Position numbers and translations under genes: made by a program. Shown here piece by piece: positions 17,042 to 25,595 of a stretch of 64,000 nt of DNA. Every line of letters starts with the position of its first letter. The stretch's first letter is position 1. Origin of the DNA: an uncultured Prevotellaceae bacterium (lineage in GTDB: Bacteria > Bacteroidota > Bacteroidia > Bacteroidales > Bacteroidaceae); NCBI GenBank assembly GCA_902768105.1, contig CACXJZ010000002.1, positions 1-64,000 on the forward strand. Direction: 5' to 3'. The notes under the pieces were generated by a model. It was not told where the DNA came from. It made no database searches and worked only from the letters and a program-made list of their open reading frames with translations.

Positions 17042-17745
17042 GGAAGGTTGTCATCATCATCGGTACAGCACACCTGGGCGTCACGCTGGGCAAGCTGTCG
17101 GTTGACGGCCGCCTGCGCGAACCCGTGTTCTCGCGCAAGATCGCCCAGGACCTCTACTACATCCTCACCGGCTTCGGCTACACGGTGTATATTGACTACA
17201 TGCCGCTGGAGCCTAACGCGCTCATGAAGGGACGCACACAGTCGGACATACAGGACAAAGAGCTGCGATGGAGAGTGCAGCGCGTCAAGGAGATATGCGC
17301 ACGCCACAGCGCGCAAGAGTGCCTGTACGTCAGCCTGCACGTCGATGCGGCAGGCATGGGCGACAAGTGGATGCAGGGCGGAGGATTCACCGTCTGGACA
17401 TCGAAGGGACAGACACGCGGCGACCTGCTGGCAGAGTGCATCTACGACGCGGCAGACCGTAACCTCACCACCTACAAGCAGCTCATGCTAGACGGCAAGG
17501 CGAAGGGCTGGTACTCCGACAAGCAGCAGCCGCTGCGCACCGACACGTCAGACGGAGACCGCGACCGCGAGGCAAACCACTACGTCACACGCCACACGCC
17601 ATGCCCCGCCTGCCTGGTGGAGATGATGTTCATGGACAATGAGCACGACGTCGATTACCTGCTCAGCGACGAGGGCTACTGGGAGCTGGTGCGCACCATC
17701 CAGGAGGGAATATTGCTTTACGTACAACGATACATTGAAGAATAG
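17038..17745 (+). CDS. N-acetylmuramoyl-L-alanine amidase endolysin (Amidase_3), 235 aa
   Basis: Cleaves the bond between muramic acid and L-alanine in peptidoglycan. The zinc and catalytic residues expected for Amidase_3 are visible: His12 in GTAHLG, Glu28 in LREPVFSRKIAQDL, His101 in SLHVDAAG and Glu195 in LVEMMFMDNEHD. There is no signal peptide, so export depends on the holin encoded just upstream. No separate cell-wall-binding domain is seen. The length is typical of a single-domain phage lysin. Confidence 0.88.
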   Translation: MRKVVIIIGTAHLGVTLGKLSVDGRLREPVFSRKIAQDLYYILTGFGYTVYIDYMPLEPNALMKGRTQSDIQDKELRWRVQRVKEICARHSAQECLYVSLHVDAAGMGDKWMQGGGFTVWTSKGQTRGDLLAECIYDAADRNLTTYKQLMLDGKAKGWYSDKQQPLRTDTSDGDRDREANHYVTRHTPCPACLVEMMFMDNEHDVDYLLSDEGYWELVRTIQEGILLYVQRYIEE

Positions 17746-17748
17746 CTT

Positions 17749-18336
17749 ATGAAGAACAAAATCATCATCTGGCTCTGCTGCATAGCGGCAGCAGCCGTCA
17801 TCGCATCCCTGTGGCTGTGGAACAGCACACGCGGATACCGCGAGGAGCTGCAGCGCGTCAACGAGGAACTGTCGGAATGGCGACAGTCAGGCACACAGCT
17901 CGTAATCAGATGGGACACCATCCGCGACAGCATACCCGTGGCCGACCAGGCCGTCATCGAGGCGAACACGCGCGAGCTGCGCCGGCAACACCTCGTCAAT
18001 GAGCAGCTCATCAAGGACCTCAGACTCGAACTGTCACGACTCGAAGCGGTGCAGACCACTGCCACCGAGACGTCCGACACCGTGAAGGCCTCCGTCTCCG
18101 GGGACAGCAACGCCAGGGTTTATAGCTACTCTGACCGCTGGACCGACATCCGCCTGACACTCAAGGACTCCACCTTCTACTACAACATACGCGACTCGCT
18201 GAGTGCGTACGTCTATCGCGAATACAAGCACCGCTTCCTCTGGTGGCGCTGGGGCACGAAGGGCTACCGCCTGAAATTAGTAAACTACAATCCTCACTCG
18301 CGCATCAGCTACAACCAGTACATCAAAGTGGAATAA
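17749..18336 (+). CDS. Rz-like i-spanin candidate, 195 aa
   Basis: One N-terminal membrane anchor (IIIWLCCIAAAAVIASLWLW, residues 5-24) is followed by a long charged coiled coil (about 28-105) and a C-terminal aromatic domain. This is the layout of inner-membrane spanin subunits, which fuse inner and outer membranes in the last lysis step. It lies three bases after the endolysin. Similar proteins in Bacteroidota phages are labelled DUF6549. I see no obvious embedded outer-membrane partner. A terminator follows at 18424. Confidence 0.65.
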   Translation: MKNKIIIWLCCIAAAAVIASLWLWNSTRGYREELQRVNEELSEWRQSGTQLVIRWDTIRDSIPVADQAVIEANTRELRRQHLVNEQLIKDLRLELSRLEAVQTTATETSDTVKASVSGDSNARVYSYSDRWTDIRLTLKDSTFYYNIRDSLSAYVYREYKHRFLWWRWGTKGYRLKLVNYNPHSRISYNQYIKVE

Positions 18337-18423
18337 TCCTCCTAATTTTATAATAATACTTTTGTTCATACTCAATAGTTAGTAAACAGTTTGGTTTTTA
18401 GTTGAGTTGATTAAATTAGATTG

Positions 18424-18454
18424 CCGCTGCCCGTGAGGGTGGCGGTTTTCTTTT
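18424..18454 (+). terminator. Intrinsic terminator after the lysis cassette
   Basis: CCGCTGCCC, loop GTGA, GGGTGGCGG gives a 9-bp stem with two G-T pairs (18424-18445), followed by TTTTCTTTT. The 85 bases before it are AT-rich with no gene. Confidence 0.85.
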
Positions 18455-18490
18455 GAATACAGCACTTTTTTGAAAAAATCTTCGGAAATA

Positions 18491-18522
18491 TTTGGAAATT
18501 ACGGGAAAAGTACGTATCTTTG
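18491..18522 (+). promoter_or_regulatory. Strong promoter for the structured leader
   Basis: TTTG at 18491-18494 and TATCTTTG at 18515-18522 are separated by exactly 20 bases, close to the ideal Bacteroidota promoter. Transcription would start near 18529, at the beginning of the structured leader. Confidence 0.8.
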
Positions 18523-18530
18523 CAACGTTC

Positions 18531-18712
18531 AAACTATAAGAGGGCGTAAGATGTCGCCCTGTCAGGCGGCTATTTTTATGCCTCCAACTTTAGAGTAATA
18601 GCAGCTATTGCAGCACCGCGTCGGGTCACTGGACAACACCCCGAAGGCTTCCCTCTTATAGGCCTGAACAGCGCGTAGTGCTGCATATTTTAATGTTTAA
18701 ACTATAAGAGAT
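18531..18712 (+). ncRNA. Structured 5' leader, candidate riboswitch or RNA switch
   Basis: A perfect 11-bp closing stem pairs CTATAAGAGGG (18534-18544) with CCCTCTTATAG (18651-18661). Inside are smaller hairpins: AATAG/CTATT (18597-18609), TCGGG/CCCGA (18621-18644) and AGGC/GCCT (18564-18583). CAGCGC/GTGCTG follows at 18669-18683. A second copy of AAACTATAAGAG lies at 18699-18710, directly before the ATG at 18713. CTCTTATAG (18653-18661) can thus pair either with the 5' strand of the closing stem or with the ribosome entry region, an architecture of mutually exclusive folds. I do not recognise a known riboswitch class. An independent small RNA is the alternative. Confidence 0.6.
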
Positions 18713-19081
18713 ATGGAAACAAGGAATTATCATTTCCGTGAGAACGACACGCAGCGCGCATACTTCTGCCGCCTGCAGGTAAGCAACAAGTTCCGCAACA
18801 GCATGAACGCATGGGAGGCGGAGCTCGTGGAGTGGATCAGCGCCAAAATCGCACACCACACGGCACTCACCATCGGCGAACAGCAGAAGGTGGTGGACGC
18901 CATCGAGCAGCGCATCCACCAGCTGAACGACGAGCATCAGGAGGAGGGGCCGTGGCTGCTCATGAGCTACGCACCGCTCAGGAAGACCGACAACGGCTTT
19001 ATCCGCATCGAGCGCACCAGCGGACGCCATCAGAGCCTCCTGCTGCCCATCATCGACTACCAGGGAGAAGTTAATATTTAG
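18713..19081 (+). CDS. Phage protein of unknown function behind the RNA leader, 122 aa
   Basis: A soluble protein with a helical middle (MNAWEAELVEWISAKIAHHT and HTALTIGEQQKVVDAIEQRI). No motif allows a functional call. Its start codon lies two bases after the repeated leader sequence AAACTATAAGAG, so translation is probably controlled by folding of the leader. It is transcribed apart from the lysis genes and from the tape-measure gene. Confidence 0.6.
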   Translation: METRNYHFRENDTQRAYFCRLQVSNKFRNSMNAWEAELVEWISAKIAHHTALTIGEQQKVVDAIEQRIHQLNDEHQEEGPWLLMSYAPLRKTDNGFIRIERTSGRHQSLLLPIIDYQGEVNI

Positions 19082-19113
19082 TAACGGGCGATACAACCTA
19101 CGGGTTTATTTCG

Positions 19114-19121
19114 TACCTTTG
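19114..19121 (+). promoter_or_regulatory. Promoter -7 element before the 19143 gene
   Basis: TACCTTTG lies 22 bases before the ATG at 19143. A TTG within this element had made a longer ORF from 19119 possible; the promoter position argues for the ATG start. Confidence 0.65.
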
Positions 19122-19142
19122 CAGAAAAGAAAGGAAGAAGCT

Positions 19143-19568
19143 ATGATTGAGATTTTCTGTTTCCTCTGCATGCTGGCCGTCATCGGCTACTTTATAGTCG
19201 CTGCCGGCAGGAGCGCAGGCGGGAAAGTTTCCGCCCTGACGGCTCCGCATAGCGGGTGCAGCGTCACGCTGTCTGCAGACGCGCACTTCTACGAGCTGTG
19301 GTACATGGGACCAGGCAACCGCATCGAGTCCGCATGGGTGCCCCGCTGCAACGTGAGGAACACGGTGGAGTCGCTGACCTACGAGCACGGGGTGTTCGAG
19401 GTACAACTAATCTGCTGCAGCCGCAGAGACGGCCATGTGCGCCGCCAGGAGAAGGTGCGTGCCGCCACGCTCAAACAGCTGGAGACAGTCATCGTCAGTC
19501 GCCTGAAGGAATGGGATGCCGAAGACGGTCTGCTCTTCCTCTGGAATGACTTCTACGCGGACTTGTAG
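19143..19568 (+). CDS. Small membrane-anchored phage protein, 141 aa
   Basis: The start is taken at ATG 19143, preceded by the purine-rich AAAGGAAGAAG. An N-terminal hydrophobic segment (IFCFLCMLAVIGYFIVAA, residues 3-20) is followed by a soluble domain with Cys and Trp residues and KVRAATLKQLETVIVSRLKEW near the C terminus. It is not recognised. It stands alone between its own promoter and a terminator-like hairpin, which suggests separately regulated expression, perhaps in the lysogen. That is inference. Confidence 0.55.
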   Translation: MIEIFCFLCMLAVIGYFIVAAGRSAGGKVSALTAPHSGCSVTLSADAHFYELWYMGPGNRIESAWVPRCNVRNTVESLTYEHGVFEVQLICCSRRDGHVRRQEKVRAATLKQLETVIVSRLKEWDAEDGLLFLWNDFYADL

Positions 19569-19592
19569 TATTTTTATGATAGAAGCTTTCAG

Positions 19593-19632
19593 GCTACCTT
19601 TGCGTCATAACTAACGTAAAGGTAGCTTTTTT
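19593..19632 (+). promoter_or_regulatory. Hairpin plus T run with an embedded promoter, before the tape-measure gene
   Basis: GCTACCTTT (19593-19601) pairs perfectly with AAAGGTAGC (19618-19626), extended inward by CGT/ACG, and is followed by TTTTTT (19627-19632), abutting the ATG at 19633. This is a textbook intrinsic terminator. The left arm also contains TACCTTTG (19595-19602), a -7 element. RNA started there would lack the left arm, so local transcripts escape the terminator while upstream ones stop. Confidence 0.65.
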
Positions 19633-22600
19633 ATGGGAAATACGCAGACTTACGAAACCGTCATCCGGCTCAACTCCGAGCAGGCCAAGAAGGAGATAGC
19701 CGTCCTCCAGCAGAAGACCGACGAGCTGAGAAGGAAACAGTCAGGCCTTGCCCCTGACTCCAAGGAGTGGCAGAAGCTGGAGAAGCAGATCCAGAAGACC
19801 GAGGGCAAGATGCATCTGATGGAGAACAGGACGAATGCCGTCAAGAAGGCGCTCAACAGCCTGTCGTCCGCCAAGCCGCAGCAGATTCGTGACGTCATCA
19901 AGGATATCAACCGCCTGCTCAACAGCGGCAGCATCGAGCGCGGCAGCAAGGAGTGGAGGCAGCTGACGTCCGCCCTCAAGGAGGCGAAGACGGAGCTGAG
20001 GAAGATTGGCGACGAGACGAAGGCCTCACAGTCTGGCCTGAGCCGCTTCATGAAGTTCCTGAACGACTCATGGGGCGGTCTGACGCTCATGCTGGGCTCC
20101 ATCACCGGCGTTTCCATGACCATCCGTAAAGTCGTATCTGACTACGCGGAGATGGAGGAGGAGATGGCCAACGTGCGTAAATACACGGGACTGGCAGACT
20201 CGGCCGTCCGTGAGCTGAACGACGACCTGAAGAAGATGGACACGCGCACCAGCCGTGAGCAGCTAAACCAGCTGGCTGGCAGTGCCGGACGTCTGGGCCT
20301 GCAGGGAAAGAGGGATATCCTGGACTTCGTCGAGGCAGGCGACATGATACAGGTGGCACTCGGCGACGACCTCGGCGAGGGGGCCATCGACCAGATAGGC
20401 AAGCTCACCATGGCCTTCGGCGAGGACAAGACGAAGGGACTGCGTGGCGCCATGCTCGCCACGGGCTCGGCAGTCAACGAGCTGGCTCAGAACTCGACAG
20501 CCAAGGCCGGATACCTGGTTGACTTCACCGCACGCGTGGGAGCCTTCGGACGACAGATAGGTCTGACGCAGGCGCAGCTCATGGGCTTCGCTGCCGTCAT
20601 GGACGAGGGTATGCTGCGCGACGAGATGGCTGCGACGGCCTTCGGTAACATGCTGACGAAGATGCGCAGCGAGACGGATAAGTTCGCACGCATCGCCGGC
20701 ATGGACGTTAAGGAGTTCACGCGCCTGCTCGACGAGGATGCCAACGGTGCCATCCTACGCCTGGCCGACAACATGAAACGACAGGATCCTACCACCTTCA
20801 TGAAGATGCTCGACGACATGGGACTCGACGGCTCGCGTGCCGTGACGGTCATCTCCACGCTGGCCGACAAGATAGACGACGTGCGCCGCCATCAGGAGCG
20901 TGCCACCAAGGCATACAACGAGGGTACGTCGGTCGTCAATGAGTACAACGTCATGAACCATACGGCACAGGCCGAACTCGACAAGGCGAAGAAGGCCTTC
21001 CACGAGATTACCGTCGAGCTGGGCGAGAAGCTGAAGCCCGTGGTCACCTGGACCATCAGCGCCGGAGGAGCGACGACAAAGATAGTGGGCACGCTGACCG
21101 ACTTCCTGCTGCGTAACGGAAAGACCATTATCTGGCTGACAACAGTCATCGGCACCTACATTGCCACGCAGAAGATACGTGCCCTGTGGGAAGAGCGTAT
21201 CACGCTGCTCACAAAGGCACAGACGGCAGCAGACACTGTGGCCAACGGACTGGCGAAGGTGCGTATTGGACTGCTTGGTGCCCTGAAAGTGGCTCAGCTG
21301 GCCTACTCGCAGGTGCTGGCAGAGACAGAGGGAAACATGAAGCGTGCAGCTGCCGCAAACCGTGCCCTGAGTGCAGCCATGGCTTCCACACCGTGGGGCG
21401 CCGTGCTGACAGCCGTCGTCGCCTTTGCCGGCGGCATCGTGCTGGTCATCGACAAGGTGACGGAGCTCATGGACACGGAGAAGCGCCTGAGAGAGGTGGA
21501 GAAAGAGGTGTCGGACGGCATCAATGAGGAGATGACCAGGCTCGAGACGCTGACGGGCATCATCAAGTCGAACGCTTCCACCGAGGATGAGCGCAAGCGT
21601 GCACTTGAAGAGCTGAACGGCAAGCTCATGGAGAAGCATCTGGGCAACCTGACGGAGGAAGCCGTGCGCACCGGACAGGCCACGACGGCCCTTGAGCGCT
21701 ATCTGGAGCTGAAGGGACGCGAGCTGAAGATGAAGGCCCTCGAACAGGAGATCATCGAGAGCCAGAAGACACTCGACGAGGTGAACCGCGATCTGGAGTC
21801 GTTCGCATCGTTCAACCTCGCGGGAATGTGGAAGGCATTTAAGATGGAGGATTTCCTGTACGGAGGCTTGGGAATTGGTACCATGGCTAGACTTGAGCTT
21901 ACAAAGAGCGTCGAGGAGGCAAGCATCAAGCGGCTTCGCGAGGAGATGCAGGCCATGCTGACCGTCACTCCTGGAACGGGAGGACATACCATCACGCGAC
22001 AGCCGACCGACGATGAGAAGAAACCAACCTTCACCCCCTATGTCTCGTCCGAAGAGGAGAAGAAACGGGCTGCAGAGCGTAAGAAGCAGGAGGAGGAAGA
22101 GCGTAAGCGGCAGGCGGAGGAACGGGCACGCCTGCGCCAGCGTAACGACGAGGTGAAGGCGGCCAACGACGAGCTGCTGGCCATGAACCTCGCCTCGTAT
22201 GCAGCAGGCGAGATAGACTACCGTACCTTCGTCCGGAAACAGAACGAGATCAGGCTCGTTGGCATAGAGAAACGCATGGAGATCTACGACCAGGAGTCTG
22301 ACGAATACAAGAAGCTCCAGCTGAAGCGCCAGCAGCTGCTGCTCCAAGGTGACGAGGGCCTGCAGGCCATGCGCCTGGAGGACATCGACCGCGAACACCG
22401 CGCCGTGGTGCAGAAGATAGAGGCGGGCTTCTACGACGAGAGGAGCATCTACTACATGAACGAGCGGGAACGCGACGAGGCGCTGCACCGGGCAGAGGTT
22501 ATCCGTCTGCAGGACCGCATCGCACTGCTACGGAAGGGCAGCCGTGAGTGGCTGCTGGCAAAGGACGAGCTCGACCAGATAGAGTACGAGCACCAGCTGA

Positions 22601-23820
22601 AGAACCAGCAGTACTATCAGGAGGCACTGGAGAGCCTGCGCGAGAACTACTTCGGGCAGACCAGTCAGAAGCGGATGACGCTGGAGCTGAACGCGCTCGA
22701 AGACCTGTATCAGAATAAGCTGATCAAAGAAGAGGAGTATCAGGAGGCGAAGCTGCAGATACAGGCTCGCTATGCCACCGACCCCTCTGCCCAGACCATC
22801 GACGCCGCCAACGCCAAGGCCTCTGGAGCCTTTGCCGTGGCCCGTCAGCAGGCCGGCGACGCCAACACCTCGAACGCATGGACAGGCGACGTGGCCAACC
22901 TCATGGCTCAGATGAAGGTGCTGAAGCAGATGCGTGAGCAGGATAAGCTCGACCATGCCGAATACCTGGCGGCAAAGGCAATGGCTGTCGAGGACTTCCT
23001 GCAGAAGACGCAGGCGAAGTACGGTGCCCTGTTCGAGCAGCTGGGCAGCTTGTACGACGGCGCATCGGCATACGCGAAGGCATGCAGCGACTACGAGACG
23101 GCCGTCGTCACCAGCAACTACGACCGGCAGATTGCCGCTGCCGGCAACAACACGAAGAAACGCGAGAAGCTGGAGAAGAAGAAGCAGGAGGAAATCAACA
23201 GGATCAAAACAAAGGCCAACGACCGCGCCATGAAGATGGAGATGGCACAGGCGATGGCCAGCATGGCCATGGGTGCCATAAACGCCTACGCATCGGCAGC
23301 AAAGGTGCCTCTGATAGGCTATATCCTCGCGCCTGCGGCAGCAGCTGCAGCCATCGCTGCCGGCATGCTGCAGGTGGCCGCCATCAAGAAGCAGCACCAG
23401 GCAGAGGCCGCCGGATACTACGAGGGCGGCTTCACCGGCGGCAGAAACTATCGCAAGGAGGCTGGCGTGGTGCATGAAGGGGAGTTCGTGGCCAACCACA
23501 ACGCCGTGCAGAACCCGGCCATCCTGCCGTTCCTGAACTTCCTCGACCAGGCACAGCGTAACAACACCGTCGGCACGCTGACGGCCGAGGACGTGTCACG
23601 CTCCATGGGCGCCGGTGGCAGCAGTCAGATAGTCGCGCCCATCGTCAACGTGCAGACCGACAACGAGGATATGCGCGAGGCACTGTACGCCCACCGCGAG
23701 GCCACATACATGCTGCTGGCACGCCTGCAGCATCCCATCGACGCTAAGGTGGTGCTGACGGGGCCTGACGGTCTGAACGAGAAACAGAAGGAACTTGAGA
23801 GAATGCTTAAAAACAAATAG
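19633..23820 (+). CDS. Phage tail tape-measure protein (TP901-type), 1395 aa
   Basis: Sets tail length and spans the tail lumen. N-terminal coiled coil (residues 15-75). The TP901 core follows at about 150-420, with DYAEMEEEMANVRKYTGL, LNQLAGSAGRLGLQGKRDIL and ELAQNSTAKAGYLVDFTARV. Hydrophobic segments occur near 500-610. A long Lys/Glu/Arg coiled coil spans 810-1130, and an Ala-rich hydrophobic stretch near 1220-1250 (AYASAAKVPLIGYILAPAAA). The C terminus (GYYEGGFTGGRNYRKEAGVVHEGEF) is typical of Bacteroidota prophage tape measures. The length implies a tail of roughly 200 nm by the usual 0.15 nm per residue. Confidence 0.92.
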   Translation: MGNTQTYETVIRLNSEQAKKEIAVLQQKTDELRRKQSGLAPDSKEWQKLEKQIQKTEGKMHLMENRTNAVKKALNSLSSAKPQQIRDVIKDINRLLNSGSIERGSKEWRQLTSALKEAKTELRKIGDETKASQSGLSRFMKFLNDSWGGLTLMLGSITGVSMTIRKVVSDYAEMEEEMANVRKYTGLADSAVRELNDDLKKMDTRTSREQLNQLAGSAGRLGLQGKRDILDFVEAGDMIQVALGDDLGEGAIDQIGKLTMAFGEDKTKGLRGAMLATGSAVNELAQNSTAKAGYLVDFTARVGAFGRQIGLTQAQLMGFAAVMDEGMLRDEMAATAFGNMLTKMRSETDKFARIAGMDVKEFTRLLDEDANGAILRLADNMKRQDPTTFMKMLDDMGLDGSRAVTVISTLADKIDDVRRHQERATKAYNEGTSVVNEYNVMNHTAQAELDKAKKAFHEITVELGEKLKPVVTWTISAGGATTKIVGTLTDFLLRNGKTIIWLTTVIGTYIATQKIRALWEERITLLTKAQTAADTVANGLAKVRIGLLGALKVAQLAYSQVLAETEGNMKRAAAANRALSAAMASTPWGAVLTAVVAFAGGIVLVIDKVTELMDTEKRLREVEKEVSDGINEEMTRLETLTGIIKSNASTEDERKRALEELNGKLMEKHLGNLTEEAVRTGQATTALERYLELKGRELKMKALEQEIIESQKTLDEVNRDLESFASFNLAGMWKAFKMEDFLYGGLGIGTMARLELTKSVEEASIKRLREEMQAMLTVTPGTGGHTITRQPTDDEKKPTFTPYVSSEEEKKRAAERKKQEEEERKRQAEERARLRQRNDEVKAANDELLAMNLASYAAGEIDYRTFVRKQNEIRLVGIEKRMEIYDQESDEYKKLQLKRQQLLLQGDEGLQAMRLEDIDREHRAVVQKIEAGFYDERSIYYMNERERDEALHRAEVIRLQDRIALLRKGSREWLLAKDELDQIEYEHQLKNQQYYQEALESLRENYFGQTSQKRMTLELNALEDLYQNKLIKEEEYQEAKLQIQARYATDPSAQTIDAANAKASGAFAVARQQAGDANTSNAWTGDVANLMAQMKVLKQMREQDKLDHAEYLAAKAMAVEDFLQKTQAKYGALFEQLGSLYDGASAYAKACSDYETAVVTSNYDRQIAAAGNNTKKREKLEKKKQEEINRIKTKANDRAMKMEMAQAMASMAMGAINAYASAAKVPLIGYILAPAAAAAAIAAGMLQVAAIKKQHQAEAAGYYEGGFTGGRNYRKEAGVVHEGEFVANHNAVQNPAILPFLNFLDQAQRNNTVGTLTAEDVSRSMGAGGSSQIVAPIVNVQTDNEDMREALYAHREATYMLLARLQHPIDAKVVLTGPDGLNEKQKELERMLKNK

Positions 23821-23822
23821 AC

Positions 23823-25595
23823 ATGGCAGTCAGACTATTACTGGACAATCACGAGGTTATCACTGACAGTTCGCAGGAAATCAGGATAACGAAGGAAAAC
23901 CCGTACTTCACACTGTCGGACTCCTACACGCTGGAGGTGTCCGTGCCGCTGTACATCCTCCAGAACAGGAGGTTCTTCGGCAACATCCACCGTCGCGACA
24001 GGAGAAAGGAATACAGGGAGTATGCATGCAGGCTGTACTGCTCGAACAAGCTGCTGCTCGAAGGCACCGCACATATCCTGCAGTCGTCTGAGTCAGTCGT
24101 GAAGCTGCAGCTGGCCACCGGCATCTCGGCACTGAAGATGTCCAGCGAACAGGAAGGGACATACATCGATGCGATGATCACGGAGATTGAAGGTGCCAAC
24201 TACTACCTGTTCTCCTCTGACCTCGACGACGGCTACAGGGTAGGGCCGAACCATTCCGGATACGGAATACCGCTCTATGACAGCTCGAACGACAAGGTCG
24301 TGAACATCAGGGAGGAACGTTCAACAGTGGGCAGGGTGTCACGCTATGCCAGCGAGTGCCCGAAGCTGCTGGACGTGGCCCGCCTGGTGGCCGCCAAGAT
24401 GGGCTATACCCTCAATACGTCCGTACTCCCCATTGCCTGCGAGAGCATATACATCGTTTCAGCCACGCACGGCCATCTGGGGAAGAAGCTGCCACACTGG
24501 ACGGTCAAGGAGTTCTTCACGCAGCTGCAGAACTTCTTCGGGTGCACGCTGGTCAGGGACGGCAGCAAGGCATTGCGCATGGTGTCTGTCAACAGCTTCG
24601 CCAGCAACAGAATCACCGCCATCAGACCGCTGGACGAATACCAGGCGGAATACTCTGAGGACGATGAAGCGGACGGCATCATGAACAAGAACGTGGAGTT
24701 TGACATGGATGAGTCCGGACTGGAGACTGTTGACGAGGAGATCCTGGCACAGGCGGAATATACCGCCTCGTACGACAGCGCAGGGGCCATGCAGAACGCC
24801 TTCCGGAATGACGGCGAGTACGTCAAGATGCACAAAATATACAGGCTCAACGGAGAGAAATACGTCGGATGGAAAACGGAGGAGGGACAGTACGACCTGA
24901 AACGCATCGCGCCGTTCAACCCCCTGAAGAGGTTTGACGGTGCAGGCTTCGAGCAGCTGAAGATCGTGCCTGCACACATGGAGGAGGATGTGGACTGCCA
25001 GTTGAACGCGGAAATCCACGTTTTTATAAATCCGTCTTACAATCACTTCAAGCTGCACCTGCCGACGGTGACGAATGCCTACGAGCAGACGATAACCACC
25101 GACTTCGACAGCGAGGGCGACACACAGAAGCCGACGCTGCAGAGCCTGGTGGAGGGTACGGAGTCGGTGGATAAGGACGAGGAGAAAGCGGATATCATGT
25201 GCGTGGTGTTCTTCGATAACCGCAGTGAGACGCTCACGGTTCAGGATGAATTCTTCCCAGACCTTTCATATAACTATATCATCCACCTCGGTTTTACGGA
25301 CTACAACTTCCAGCGCCAGCTGTCGAACAACAGGAGCCGCTGGAGCTTCAGCCTGAACGAGCTGGCCGGCTACGACTTCTACCTCGGCCAGCTGCACCAG
25401 CTCAGCTTCAGCTGCTCACACAAGGTGAAGCACTTGTTCAAGTTCTTGTCGGACACCATACCGAATCCGGAGGATATCTTCGTCATCGACGGGAAGAAAT
25501 ATGTCTGCGAGAAGATCGAGGCAACTGTCAGGGACGGCGAGCTCGACAAGCTGATGACCGGCTACTTCCACGAGATGTTCACAGGGAACCACTGA
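23823..25595 (+). CDS. Phage tail/baseplate protein after the tape measure, 590 aa
   Basis: It starts two bases after the tape-measure stop. By order, the next gene after a tape measure usually encodes a distal-tail or baseplate-hub protein. The sequence is beta-rich at the N terminus (VRLLLDNHEVITDSSQEIRITKENPYFTLSDSYTLEVSVPL) with no catalytic motif that I recognise. The gene ends tail-to-tail with the integrase, sharing 17 bases, and no terminator is visible in that junction. Confidence 0.6.
   Translation: MAVRLLLDNHEVITDSSQEIRITKENPYFTLSDSYTLEVSVPLYILQNRRFFGNIHRRDRRKEYREYACRLYCSNKLLLEGTAHILQSSESVVKLQLATGISALKMSSEQEGTYIDAMITEIEGANYYLFSSDLDDGYRVGPNHSGYGIPLYDSSNDKVVNIREERSTVGRVSRYASECPKLLDVARLVAAKMGYTLNTSVLPIACESIYIVSATHGHLGKKLPHWTVKEFFTQLQNFFGCTLVRDGSKALRMVSVNSFASNRITAIRPLDEYQAEYSEDDEADGIMNKNVEFDMDESGLETVDEEILAQAEYTASYDSAGAMQNAFRNDGEYVKMHKIYRLNGEKYVGWKTEEGQYDLKRIAPFNPLKRFDGAGFEQLKIVPAHMEEDVDCQLNAEIHVFINPSYNHFKLHLPTVTNAYEQTITTDFDSEGDTQKPTLQSLVEGTESVDKDEEKADIMCVVFFDNRSETLTVQDEFFPDLSYNYIIHLGFTDYNFQRQLSNNRSRWSFSLNELAGYDFYLGQLHQLSFSCSHKVKHLFKFLSDTIPNPEDIFVIDGKKYVCEKIEATVRDGELDKLMTGYFHEMFTGNH

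Noticed and set aside
18359..18420. Small ORFs or a second promoter in the AT-rich stretch after the spanin-like gene
   Set aside because: No ORF with supporting context and no TAnnTTTG element with a spaced -33; only the terminator at 18424 is supported.
20755..22488. 577-codon minus-strand ORF opposite the tape-measure gene
   Set aside because: Long antisense frames arise in GC-rich coding sequence; the protein is His/Leu/Val-rich without domain signals, while the plus strand encodes a clear tape-measure protein. The same holds for 35377-36882 (-), 29326-30573 (-), 8989-10098 (-) and 14437-15543 (-).
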